From assembly GCA_030152265.1 (NCBI GenBank), contig JASLHQ010000184.1:1-14082 (forward strand): a DNA stretch of 14,082 nt, read 5' to 3'. Within the stretch, counting starts at the first letter, position 1, and every line of letters starts with the position of its first letter. The position numbers and the translations under genes were made by a program. Shown here piece after piece: positions 1 to 6,846 of this stretch. This stretch comes from Savagea sp. (GTDB taxonomy: Bacteria; Bacillota; Bacilli; Bacillales_A; Planococcaceae). Under the pieces are notes generated by a model, which was not told where the DNA came from, searched no databases, and saw only the letters and a list, made by a program, of their open reading frames with translations.

Positions 1-1
1 T

Positions 2-709
2 TTATTGACGAATCACCATCCGTTCACATTGGACGAGGAAGATATGTTCATTCCGAAATATACGTCCAATTCACGCACATTGAACAACTACTTCCAAACT
101 GTGCGTTACATGGATGAAGCGGTGAAGTTATTTTTTGAAGACTTGAAGGAAAAAGGATTGTATGATAATTCTATCATCGTCATGTATGGGGATCATTACG
201 GAATTTCTGAAAACCATAATAAAGCGATGGGCATGTACTTAGACAAAGAAATTACACCGTATGACAATGCAATGTTACAAAAAGTACCGCTCTTTATTCA
301 CATACCAGGTTCAAATAAAGGGGAAGTACGTGAACAATTAGGCGGACAATTAGATATTCGTCCAACATTGTTACATTTACTCGGCATTGAATCACGTGGC
401 GATATTCAATTCGGACAAGACTTATTCTCAGAAGACTATGATCCATTCGTCATTTTCCGAGACGGACGCTTCGTAACACCAGAATATGTCTACGCACATG
501 AAGTATGTTATGATGCAGAGACAGGAGAAGAAGCAGATATCGCAAATTGCGAAACATCATTTGAGCGAGTATCTGCAGAGTTAGATTATTCTGAGCGTTT
601 AATTAACGGAGATTTATTACGATTCAAATCGGATCAATCGAATGGAGAAGGTGGCCCAACATTACAAGATGGTAAGCCAAATCCAGAGATTCGTTCATTG
701 CCACAATAA
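2..709 (+). CDS. LtaS-family lipoteichoic acid synthase, C-terminal part (YqgS-like by position); 5' end outside window
   Basis: The reading frame is open from the first bases, so this is the last 235 or so codons of a longer gene. LtaS enzymes are polytopic membrane proteins with an extracellular sulfatase-fold domain that transfers glycerol phosphate from phosphatidylglycerol to a growing lipoteichoic acid chain. The fragment carries the late part of that domain: a TNHHPF segment at its start (a histidine here contacts substrate in the family) and YGDHYG, whose Asp-His pair at nt 191-196 matches the conserved metal ligands. A cysteine pair lies near the C-terminus. The family is clear; the choice of the YqgS paralogue rests only on its place next to a YqgU-like gene, because Bacillus genomes often carry several LtaS paralogues. 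The gene ends in its own terminator. Confidence 0.9.
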   Translation, partial: LLTNHHPFTLDEEDMFIPKYTSNSRTLNNYFQTVRYMDEAVKLFFEDLKEKGLYDNSIIVMYGDHYGISENHNKAMGMYLDKEITPYDNAMLQKVPLFIHIPGSNKGEVREQLGGQLDIRPTLLHLLGIESRGDIQFGQDLFSEDYDPFVIFRDGRFVTPEYVYAHEVCYDAETGEEADIANCETSFERVSAELDYSERLINGDLLRFKSDQSNGEGGPTLQDGKPNPEIRSLPQ

Positions 710-714
710 ATAGG

Positions 715-753
715 AAAAAGAGGGTGATGCATTTGAGCATCCCCTCTTTTTTT
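715..753 (+). terminator. Intrinsic terminator after the LtaS-family gene
   Basis: The arm at 715-724 (AAAAAGAGGG) plus GATGC at 726-730 pairs with GCATC at 737-741 and CCCTCTTTTT at 742-751. One base is bulged (725), and a run of T follows. It closes the synthase transcript just before the ribosome binding site of the next gene. Confidence 0.9.
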
Positions 754-773
754 GAAAGATAGGAGGAAAAGTA

Positions 774-1802
774 TTGAAAAGGCTCGGTGTATTATGGATT
801 ATTTTATTACTAGCAAGTTGCGCTCCAAAAGAAGAACAGCCTGAACAAGTAAAACGAGAAAAAGTATCTCAAGTACATACAATTCCGAATGAACAATTTC
901 ATTTCGTAGCAGGTTTTTTAACTGATGATGAAATTGTCTACGTCGTGAAGGAAGCGGAAGGTTTTGAATTGCAGACGTTTCATTTACAAAATGGAGAAAC
1001 AAAGACGATTTGGCAGTCGGATGCTCCGATTGTAGATGTCTTATTTCATCCAGCTGAGCCTGTGCTTTACGTTCAAACAGCGACGACGCAATATCGTGGA
1101 AATTTACATATCATTCAATCGGATGGACAACTGTTGCGGACGATCGATTTCGAAGGGTCTGAAATTTACGTCGCTTTGAATGAACGAGATGTTGAAACAT
1201 TCGCTTACACAGTATTTGCGGACGATTGGTCATTTGATACTTTTATTTATGATGGGAAAGAGCGTTATACGCGCTGGATTGAAACATCGCCTTTTCCATT
1301 CCCGATCTACTGGAAAGATTCTCTCTATGGTTTAGTAGAAGCAGGGCATCCGTTAGAAGGAAGCGCATTAGGGAAGTTTAATGAAGCATCAGAAATGATT
1401 TCTATCGAACGAGAAGGCTCATTTGTTGCGGCTTTTCCAAAAGGAGAGGCGATGAATACTATGGCGATTGATGATGAGGAGTTTGTATATGAAGTGGACG
1501 GAGAGACGTACCGTGTGCCGGCTGTGAGTAATTATGGCAGTTGGGTCGTTCCCCCCTATGCATGGACAGAGGACGGTCAATTGTTGACGCTCGTAGCAGA
1601 AGAACGCGCAGAGTTAGATGAGCTATTGAATCGTTGGAACCTCGTGTCATGGAAAGATGGAAAACAGACGGTTGTGAGTGAAGGACAGATGATGCAATAC
1701 GAGTTAAAATGTGCGCCGTCTGGACAGCGTTGTCTCGCTGGAGAGCGATATGAAGAGGTGTTACAAGGAGAAGAACAGTTTCCTTGGCTGAAAATTGAAT
1801 AA
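774..1802 (+). CDS. yqgU: YqgU-like lipoprotein with probable beta-propeller fold
   Basis: A 342-residue exported lipoprotein. It starts at TTG 774, seven bases after a strong AGGAGG (761-766). The N-terminus is a short signal peptide (KR, then a hydrophobic run at 4-13) ending in a Leu-Ala-Ser-Cys lipobox, so Cys16 should be lipidated and the protein held on the outer face of the membrane. The rest has repeated strand-rich segments with aromatic and Asp residues, in keeping with the beta-propeller described for YqgU proteins; I cannot count blades by eye. Its position between an LtaS-family gene and DUF2759 matches B. subtilis yqgU. Its biochemical role is unknown. The upstream terminator suggests a separate promoter or read-through, and I see no convincing promoter in the 20-base gap. 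Confidence 0.8.
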   Translation: MKRLGVLWIILLLASCAPKEEQPEQVKREKVSQVHTIPNEQFHFVAGFLTDDEIVYVVKEAEGFELQTFHLQNGETKTIWQSDAPIVDVLFHPAEPVLYVQTATTQYRGNLHIIQSDGQLLRTIDFEGSEIYVALNERDVETFAYTVFADDWSFDTFIYDGKERYTRWIETSPFPFPIYWKDSLYGLVEAGHPLEGSALGKFNEASEMISIEREGSFVAAFPKGEAMNTMAIDDEEFVYEVDGETYRVPAVSNYGSWVVPPYAWTEDGQLLTLVAEERAELDELLNRWNLVSWKDGKQTVVSEGQMMQYELKCAPSGQRCLAGERYEEVLQGEEQFPWLKIE

Positions 1803-1843
1803 AAAAGACCTTCTCGCGATACGCGGAAAGGTCTTTTTTATTC
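1797..1843. terminator. Bidirectional intrinsic terminator between yqgU and yqgW
   Basis: GAATAAAAAAGACCTT (1797-1812) pairs perfectly with AAGGTCTTTTTTATTC (1828-1843), and an inner CGCG/CGCG stem closes on a three-base ATA loop. A and T runs on both sides let it act on both strands. It overlaps the stop codon of the lipoprotein gene and lies 4 bases past the stop of yqgW. Confidence 0.95.
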
Positions 1844-1846
1844 AAC

Positions 1847-2023
1847 TTATAATGTTGGTGGGTAACCTTGGAAGATTACCGTCAATACTGTGAATCCACC
1901 GAACACAACTGCACTCGCTAAGTTAAAAATAATGCTGAGGACATTGCGTTCTTTGAAGCTTTGGACTAAGCCAATTACTGAGAACAAAGCAACTAATCCA
2001 AAAATAACGACTAAAATGTTCAT
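1847..2023 (-). CDS. yqgW: DUF2759 small membrane protein (YqgW-like)
   Basis: A 58-residue protein starting MNILVVIFGLVALFSVIG, with two hydrophobic segments (about residues 2-18 and 29-50) joined by a short charged turn (SFKERN). Length, topology and position beside yqgX match the DUF2759 family of Bacillaceae, whose function is unknown. The ATG at 2023 is preferred over the longer frame opening at 2074: AAAGGAG lies 11 bases before it and the extra 17 residues do not resemble the family. A good sigma-A promoter lies upstream. Confidence 0.8.
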   Translation of the reverse strand: MNILVVIFGLVALFSVIGLVQSFKERNVLSIIFNLASAVVFGGFTVLTVIFQGYPPTL

Positions 2024-2086
2024 CTTTAAGGACACTCCTTTCAAAATCAAGAAAAATGAATGCCAAGTAAGCAATATTCCATTACT

Positions 2087-2115
2087 ATTGTACTTGTCTT
2101 TTCGCGTTTTGTCGA
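2087..2115 (-). promoter_or_regulatory. Sigma-A-type promoter for yqgW
   Basis: On the minus strand, TCGACA (2110-2115) and TACAAT (2087-2092) are separated by exactly 17 bases. Each differs from consensus at one position. The predicted leader is about 55-60 nt. Confidence 0.7.
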
Positions 2116-2184
2116 GGTTATTTCAAGAAACAACAATTGAATTGTGACAAAAAAATTAGTACGATGTGAGAGGAGGTGGTATTG

Positions 2185-2826
2185 ATGATTACGATTCAAA
2201 CATACCCGCTAGGACCGATTCAGACGAATTGTTACGTCTTAATAGATGACGCTACGAAAAAAGCGATCGTCTTCGATCCGGGGGACGAAGGAGATAAAAT
2301 TGTTCAACTCATTAAAGATTTGAACGTGGAAGCGGAAGCGGTTTTATTAACGCATGCGCATTTCGATCATATCGGAGCGGTAGATGCCGTGAGAGACGCG
2401 TTCGATGTACCTGTGTACATTCATGAGATTGAAAAAGAATGGCTCGGCAATCCTGCATTAAACGGTTCAGGGAAATATGCGCAATTACCCGATGTCATAA
2501 ACCGCGAGGCAGATTATCATTTAACGGATGAAACAGAGTTAAAAATTGGTCCGTTTCATTTTAAACTTTATCATACACCTGGACATTCTCCAGGCAGTGT
2601 GACGTATCATTTAGAAGGTCACGACGTCGCTTTCGTCGGAGATGTCATTTTCCGTCAAAGCATCGGACGTACGGATCTCGTTGGTGGCAGTATGGAAACA
2701 TTGTTAAAGTCGATTCATGAACATATTTTAACGATGGATGAAACGACAATTCTTTATCCAGGACACGGTCCCGTCACAACGCCAGAAATGGAACAAGATG
2801 ATAATCCATTTTTAAATGGTTTCTAA
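2185..2826 (+). CDS. yqgX: MBL-fold metallohydrolase, YqgX type (glyoxalase II-like)
   Basis: A 213-residue soluble protein of the metallo-beta-lactamase superfamily. Metal ligands are visible in order: THAHFDHIG (His57, His59, Asp61, His62), the HTPGHSPG histidine near residue 130, the GDVIF aspartate near 152, and PGHGP near 194. Its length matches single-domain YqgX/GloB-like proteins. These hydrolyse thioesters such as S-lactoyl adducts in some bacteria, but substrate cannot be read from sequence; in Bacillus a bacillithiol adduct is one possibility. The ATG at 2185 is chosen because AGGAGGTG (2171-2178) sits 6 bases upstream; the in-frame GTG at 2176 lies inside that ribosome binding site. 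TTG 2182 remains possible. The gene stands alone between divergent and convergent neighbours. Confidence 0.88.
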   Translation: MITIQTYPLGPIQTNCYVLIDDATKKAIVFDPGDEGDKIVQLIKDLNVEAEAVLLTHAHFDHIGAVDAVRDAFDVPVYIHEIEKEWLGNPALNGSGKYAQLPDVINREADYHLTDETELKIGPFHFKLYHTPGHSPGSVTYHLEGHDVAFVGDVIFRQSIGRTDLVGGSMETLLKSIHEHILTMDETTILYPGHGPVTTPEMEQDDNPFLNGF

Positions 2827-2829
2827 ACG

Positions 2830-2869
2830 AAGAAAAACAGCTGAGGCAATCGCCAAAGCTGTTTTTCTT
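2830..2869. terminator. Bidirectional intrinsic terminator between yqgX and yqgY
   Basis: AAGAAAAACAGCT (2830-2842) pairs with AGCTGTTTTTCTT (2857-2869), with an inner GGC/GCC step and an AATC loop. The A and T runs serve both convergent genes. Confidence 0.93.
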
Positions 2870-2887
2870 ATGTACGTACCACTTGTC

Positions 2888-3127
2888 TTAGTGACTTCCT
2901 GGCACGTGGAGGAACGTTGCATAGTAGCTGAATCCTACCATGAACACCGTTAAGTATGCTCCAAATAAATACAAGTACATACGCTCTGTTAACTTTAAGT
3001 AACCGAGAAGTATAAAGAAAAATGTGCTCGCTGCGAAAATGAGCGTAGCAGGAATCATTCCCCCGACCCAGAACATAACTGCGAAAATCCCAGTCCAGAA
3101 GCCGAGCAATTTAAACATATTATCCAT
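2888..3127 (-). CDS. yqgY: DUF2626 small membrane protein (YqgY-like)
   Basis: A 79-residue hydrophobic protein with about three membrane segments (roughly residues 7-23, 25-43 and 51-70), rich in Phe, Tyr and Gly. It ends in a short polar tail. It matches the DUF2626/YqgY family in length and context (next to yqgX); the function is unknown. The ATG at 3127 is supported by AAGGAGG nine bases upstream. It forms a monocistronic unit with a strong promoter and a terminator shared with yqgX. Confidence 0.82.
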   Translation of the reverse strand: MDNMFKLLGFWTGIFAVMFWVGGMIPATLIFAASTFFFILLGYLKLTERMYLYLFGAYLTVFMVGFSYYATFLHVPGSH

Positions 3128-3172
3128 TGTGAGTTCCCTCCTTACTTAAAACAATACAATAAGCTCTTATCT

Positions 3173-3202
3173 ATTATATAGGATAAGACGTCAAGATGTA
3201 AA
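3173..3202 (-). promoter_or_regulatory. Sigma-A-type promoter for yqgY
   Basis: On the minus strand, TTTACA (3197-3202) is followed after 18 bases by a perfect TATAAT (3173-3178). The -10 box is bracketed by an inverted repeat, CTTATC (3166-3171) and GATAAG (3182-3187) as read on the plus strand, which could be an operator. Confidence 0.72.
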
Positions 3203-3300
3203 CTGTATTCGGATGAATGATTGTGACAAAAAGGTAAAATAAAAAGAAAAAAAGAAAATGGCTAGAAAACTGCGACAAAAATTGTAAAAGAGACAAAAAT

Positions 3301-3329
3301 CCCACATCGCCTAACAAATTTTTTATAAT
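3301..3329 (+). promoter_or_regulatory. Putative comG operon promoter (perfect -10, poor -35)
   Basis: A perfect TATAAT lies at 3324-3329, 25 bases before the comGA start. The hexamer 17 bases upstream is CCCACA, a poor -35, as expected for an activator-dependent promoter. Just upstream (3225-3299) the plus strand is very A-rich and holds three copies of GACAAAAA (3225, 3274, 3292). I find no clean AAAA-N5-TTTT ComK box. Confidence 0.55.
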
Positions 3330-3354
3330 AATCGTAAGAAAGGAGAGAATATGT

Positions 3355-4350
3355 ATGGTGAATGCAGAAAATATTATTGAAGTGAAAAGTGTACAGTTAC
3401 TTGAACAAGCAATTCAATATGGAGCATCCGACATTCATTTTTTTCCTCAGACTGAGCACTATACGATTCACTTTCAAAAATCAGGGGAGTTACATGAAAT
3501 GACACAATATCCTCGCGCGTTATCATCACGAATGATTTCGTATTTTAAATTTATGTCAGAGTTAGACATTACAGAAACACGTAGACCGCAAAGCGGCTCT
3601 TTTTTCAAAGCGTTTGGAGAAGAGCAATATTCATTTCGCGTATCGACGATGCCTGCGATGCATAAAGAAAGTGTTGTCGTTCGAATACAAAAAGAAGATG
3701 CTGTCATTTCGTTCAAACATTTATTTTTAGAAAACCAATGGCGTCAACAGATGGAACGAGTATTGAATTTGAAACAAGGTTTGATCGCTATTACGGGGCC
3801 GACCGGATGTGGTAAAACGACGACGATGTATGCTTGTACGTCCCATTGTGTCAAACATTTAAATCGCCATGTGATCACATTAGAGGACCCTGTAGAACGA
3901 GAAGTGAAAAATGTACTTCAAGTGCAGGTGAATGAACGATTTGGCTTTACTTATGACGCAGGTTTGAAAGCGATTTTACGCCATTCACCAGATGTGATTA
4001 TGCTTGGAGAAATACGTGATCATCATGCGGCTGAAACAGCTGTACGTGCAGCGTTGAGTGGACATCTCGTACTGACGACTGTTCATTCTAAAGACTTAAT
4101 CGGTGTTTTATATCGACTGTTAGATTTAGGGGTGACGAAAGAACAACTCGAACAAACAATCGTCGCGATTTTGACGCAACGATTAATAGACGAGCCTATG
4201 ACTGAAAGGCGCCAAGCAGTCTTTCAAATTGCAACTGAAGAGAAATTAGAACGACTATTTTCTCTCGTAAAGGCAGGCGAACGTGATGATGCTGAGACGA
4301 TTGAAGATGTGGTACGTCGTTATACAAAAGAAAAAAGAGCATTATCGTGA
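3355..4350 (+). CDS. comGA: ComGA, competence pseudopilus assembly ATPase (GspE/PilB family)
   Basis: A 331-residue cytoplasmic secretion ATPase that powers pseudopilus assembly during DNA uptake. Motifs appear in the family order: an N-terminal domain (about 1-130) with GASDIHF at 23-29, Walker A GPTGCGKT at 148-155, the Asp box TLEDPVE at 175-181, Walker B VIMLGEIRD at 214-222, the His box TTVHS at 241-245 and TQRLI at 274-278. The zinc-binding tetracysteine module of many GspE proteins is absent, as is usual for ComGA. The ATG at 3355 has AAAGGAG nine bases upstream. It is the first gene of the comG operon, and its last 44 bases overlap the chosen comGB start. It is slightly shorter than the B. 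subtilis protein but no key motif is missing. Confidence 0.95.
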   Translation: MVNAENIIEVKSVQLLEQAIQYGASDIHFFPQTEHYTIHFQKSGELHEMTQYPRALSSRMISYFKFMSELDITETRRPQSGSFFKAFGEEQYSFRVSTMPAMHKESVVVRIQKEDAVISFKHLFLENQWRQQMERVLNLKQGLIAITGPTGCGKTTTMYACTSHCVKHLNRHVITLEDPVEREVKNVLQVQVNERFGFTYDAGLKAILRHSPDVIMLGEIRDHHAAETAVRAALSGHLVLTTVHSKDLIGVLYRLLDLGVTKEQLEQTIVAILTQRLIDEPMTERRQAVFQIATEEKLERLFSLVKAGERDDAETIEDVVRRYTKEKRALS

Positions 4351-5374
4351 AGAACAACTATTAAAAATTCGAGATGAATCGCTCTTTATGAAGCGACTGT
4401 ATCAGTTAGTAAAAGAAGGTTATTCATTGCATGATGCATTATTTTTAGTCGTTCCTCACCATGTCCGTGATCAAGAGCGACTCGCTGATCGATTAAATGA
4501 TCAATTTAAAGCAGGTTCTAGCGCATATGAACTGTTCCAATCCCTCCACTTAAAATATGTGAACTTACTCCCTCTCATTACATCGAACGTGACGAGCGAT
4601 TTACTCATTGCTTTAAAACAGATGAGTGAAGCGACAGACCAGAAGCTCACGTTGGAAAAAAGCTTTAGAAAAGTACTCATTTATCCCCTCATACTAATCA
4701 CTTTTTTTCTCATGATTTTATTTGCTTATCGAACATTCTTTTTACCGAGAATGAAATCGATTTATCAATCTGAACAAGTACAAATGACGATGAGTGAACG
4801 ATGGATGACTATCGCTTTAACGTATTTGCCAGACGTTGTGCTCGTCATAAGTATTCTTTTATTTATAGCTGGCTATCATTTTTATCGTCATCACATTCAA
4901 AAAGTGAGTTCAGAACAATCTTTATACTACCGTTTTGGATTAACACGAAAAATGATTCAAATTTATGCGACGCGTCATTTTTCTATTGAATTTGGTCGTT
5001 TGTTAGAAACGCACATTACAGCTTCAGAAGCTTTAGTTATTTTGAAAGAGCAAAACTACAATGTATACGTTCAACATATTGCATCTCTCGTCTATGAAGA
5101 AATTGCGCAAGGAGCACGTTTAGAAGAAGCTTTACAATTTAATCCGTATTTATTGAAAGAAATTGCGACATTTGTGGAACATGGTAGTATGAGAGGATTT
5201 GTCGGACGGGAGTTACTACTATTTGGAAAAGTCGTGAATGAAACATTCGTTCATCGTATAGAGTTACTCATTTCACTTTTTCAACCGCTCGTTTTCATAT
5301 TCATTGCATGTGCCATTGTTGCGACGTATTTGTCTATTTTATTGCCGATGTATCGATTAATCGGATCATTTTAA
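4307..5374 (+). CDS. comGB: ComGB, polytopic membrane platform protein (GspF family)
   Basis: About 355 residues with two repeated T2SF-type cytoplasmic domains (about 20-120 and 225-315). Three membrane segments lie near 124-147, 167-192 and 318-347. It should anchor the pseudopilus base and dock the ComGA ATPase. The start is uncertain. The frame opens inside comGA, where GTG 4283, ATG 4286, ATG 4289 and ATG 4307 are all possible with only weak ribosome binding sites; 4307 gives the smallest overlap (44 nt) and keeps the conserved domain. Translation is probably coupled to comGA. The stop codon overlaps the strong ribosome binding site of comGC. Confidence 0.9.
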   Translation: MWYVVIQKKKEHYREEQLLKIRDESLFMKRLYQLVKEGYSLHDALFLVVPHHVRDQERLADRLNDQFKAGSSAYELFQSLHLKYVNLLPLITSNVTSDLLIALKQMSEATDQKLTLEKSFRKVLIYPLILITFFLMILFAYRTFFLPRMKSIYQSEQVQMTMSERWMTIALTYLPDVVLVISILLFIAGYHFYRHHIQKVSSEQSLYYRFGLTRKMIQIYATRHFSIEFGRLLETHITASEALVILKEQNYNVYVQHIASLVYEEIAQGARLEEALQFNPYLLKEIATFVEHGSMRGFVGRELLLFGKVVNETFVHRIELLISLFQPLVFIFIACAIVATYLSILLPMYRLIGSF

Positions 5375-5385
5375 GGAGGAATTTC

Positions 5386-5715
5386 ATGGTGAAATGGTTA
5401 AAAAATAATAAAGGATTTACGCTTGTTGAAATGATGCTCGTACTTGTCATCATTGCCGTATTAGTAATCATTACGGTACCGAATGTATTCAAATATTCAT
5501 CAACAGTCGATGAACGCGGATGCGAGGCCTATCATAAAATGGTGATGGGTGCAGCGGAAGCATATAAGTTAGAAACGAATGAGCGCCCGAAATCATTGCG
5601 TGAATTGGCAGACAAAGGATATTTGCCGAAAGGAGAGGCGGATAAAGTAGAAGAATGTCCAGGAGGGCAAAAATTAACGATCGCAGACGGGGAAGTGAAA
5701 ATTGTTAAGAAATGA
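5386..5715 (+). CDS. comGC: ComGC, major competence pseudopilin
   Basis: A 109-residue type IV prepilin-like protein, the main subunit of the competence pseudopilus. The basic leader MVKWLKNNKG ends at Gly10, where a ComC-type peptidase should cut before Phe11. Glu5 of the mature protein is Glu15, and a hydrophobic helix follows (about 12-35). Cys46 and Cys91 could form the intramolecular disulfide known for B. subtilis ComGC, which there depends on BdbDC; this pairing is inferred from the family. The ATG at 5386 is chosen because AAGGAGGA (5373-5380), which overlaps the comGB stop, lies five bases upstream. It is the only gene inside the operon with a near-perfect ribosome binding site, fitting high expression of the major subunit. 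Confidence 0.95.
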   Translation: MVKWLKNNKGFTLVEMMLVLVIIAVLVIITVPNVFKYSSTVDERGCEAYHKMVMGAAEAYKLETNERPKSLRELADKGYLPKGEADKVEECPGGQKLTIADGEVKIVKK

Positions 5716-6136
5716 TGCCGGTTTTACATTTGTTGAAACATTGATCGCTTTTGCTTTTTTTATATTTGTAGCAAGTACAATTTATTTTTTAAGTAATACA
5801 CAATTGCTAAAAGTGGAAGAACGTGATGGAATTGAGCAATTTGAAAGAGTATTATATGAAGCACAAATGAGAGCGATCGCCCGCAAGCGAGCGATGAGCG
5901 TTTTATTATTAACAAATTCGAATGAAATGAGGGTATACGATCCATATGTAGAAGAATATGAAAGTTATTATTTACCTGAGAGCTTTCAACTATCTGTTCA
6001 TTCCCCGATGAAGTCAATCATCATTTTATCGAATGGTCATTTGTCACAGTTCGGCACAATTCGCTATGAAGTTGAAGGAAAGACTATTTTTTTCCGATTG
6101 CAATTTCAGAAAGGGAGGGTGCGAGTTGAGATGTGA
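5702..6136 (+). CDS. comGD: ComGD, minor competence pseudopilin
   Basis: A 144-residue prepilin-like protein. The leader is only seven residues (MLRNDAG) with cleavage expected between Gly7 and Phe8. Mature position 5 is Glu12, followed by a hydrophobic helix to about residue 30 and a soluble C-terminal domain. The start must be TTG 5702: an in-frame stop (TGA at 5696-5698) rules out anything earlier, and GGGGAAG lies about six bases upstream. The gene overlaps the end of comGC by 14 nt. Assignment as ComGD rests on operon order and the prepilin motif, because minor pseudopilins diverge quickly. Confidence 0.88.
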   Translation: MLRNDAGFTFVETLIAFAFFIFVASTIYFLSNTQLLKVEERDGIEQFERVLYEAQMRAIARKRAMSVLLLTNSNEMRVYDPYVEEYESYYLPESFQLSVHSPMKSIIILSNGHLSQFGTIRYEVEGKTIFFRLQFQKGRVRVEM

Positions 6137-6419
6137 GCGTGGTTTTGTCCTTGCTGAAATGATCATCGCTTTAACAATTATCGTTATTTTAACATTTATG
6201 TTGTTGCCTGTATTAACACATGAGATGAAGCAAGTACGAGAAAAGAAAATGAAAGCGACGGATATGAAAGTTGCTTACGTTGCAACACAATTAAAAGTGA
6301 AAGAACATCGTATTTCAGATCGTATAACACTCAATGGAATTTCATATCATTGGGAGTGGATAGGAGAGTATGATATTTGTTTGGAAAGAGAAGAAGAAAA
6401 AGTGTGTTACGATTTTTAA
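6126..6419 (+). CDS. comGE: ComGE, minor competence pseudopilin
   Basis: A 97-residue prepilin-like protein starting at TTG 6126, seven bases after GGAGG (6114-6118) within the end of comGD (11-nt overlap). The leader MRCERG is cut after Gly6. The mature protein begins FVLAE with Glu at position 5 (Glu11), and a membrane helix runs to about residue 30. Two cysteines near the C-terminus (85 and 94) might pair. The frame extends upstream to 6033 but that part lacks a ribosome binding site and would bury the leader, so the short form is preferred. Named by operon position. Confidence 0.82.
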   Translation: MRCERGFVLAEMIIALTIIVILTFMLLPVLTHEMKQVREKKMKATDMKVAYVATQLKVKEHRISDRITLNGISYHWEWIGEYDICLEREEEKVCYDF

Positions 6420-6846
6420 TGAAGAGCGAGGTTCGACATTGATTGAACTATTACTCTATGTCGCGACATTTATAATTATCGCTTTTATCACTTTATTTTT
6501 CATTGTTTTTTTCCAAAAAGGGACATATTTAAGAATAACAGCTGACGAGATGCAATGGGGATTATTTGAATATGAATTGCATCAAATGTTAGCGAGCCAA
6601 TCGTATCACGATATCGTCATTCATCCCAATACAACATTGCGCTTAGTGGAAGAGCATCGGACGATTTTCATTGAGAAGTATCAAGATATGATACGTTTTC
6701 GCTCGAATCAAGGAGGACATGTGCCATTACTCACGAACGTGCAAAATGTATCTTTTTCGGAAGAACGCGACATGATTGTTGTTTTTGTCACGATGAAAGG
6801 GGGAGAACAGTTTGAAGGATATTTTTATACGAACATTCAAAAATAA
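6370..6846 (+). CDS. comGF: ComGF, minor competence pseudopilin
   Basis: A 158-residue prepilin-like protein. A basic leader rich in Lys (residues 6-11) ends with EERG at 18-21; cleavage after Gly21 would leave STLIE, with Glu at mature position 5 (Glu26), and a strong hydrophobic helix to about residue 48. The C-terminal domain is predicted extracytoplasmic. ATG 6370 is the only good start upstream of the leader; its GGAG lies only three to four bases away, so initiation probably depends on coupling with comGE, which it overlaps by 50 nt. It is somewhat longer than B. subtilis ComGF. Named by order and motif. Confidence 0.85.
   Translation: MIFVWKEKKKKCVTIFNEERGSTLIELLLYVATFIIIAFITLFFIVFFQKGTYLRITADEMQWGLFEYELHQMLASQSYHDIVIHPNTTLRLVEEHRTIFIEKYQDMIRFRSNQGGHVPLLTNVQNVSFSEERDMIVVFVTMKGGEQFEGYFYTNIQK

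Noticed and set aside
1459..1845. Minus-strand frame of 128 codons opposite the yqgU lipoprotein gene
   Set aside because: It is a shadow frame: no ribosome binding site or recognisable family, and it runs through the bidirectional terminator.
2137..2165. TTGAAT-N17-TACGAT as a promoter for yqgX
   Set aside because: Both boxes match only four of six, and transcription would start inside the Shine-Dalgarno sequence at 2171.
3351..3380. Short upstream reading frame starting at ATG 3351 and overlapping comGA
   Set aside because: It has only nine codons and shares the ribosome binding site; ATG 3355 in the comGA frame has better spacing. No sign of a leader peptide function.
6033..6125. Longer comGE starting at 6033
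   Set aside because: It lies within comGD, has no ribosome binding site and would place about 37 residues before the prepilin cleavage glycine.
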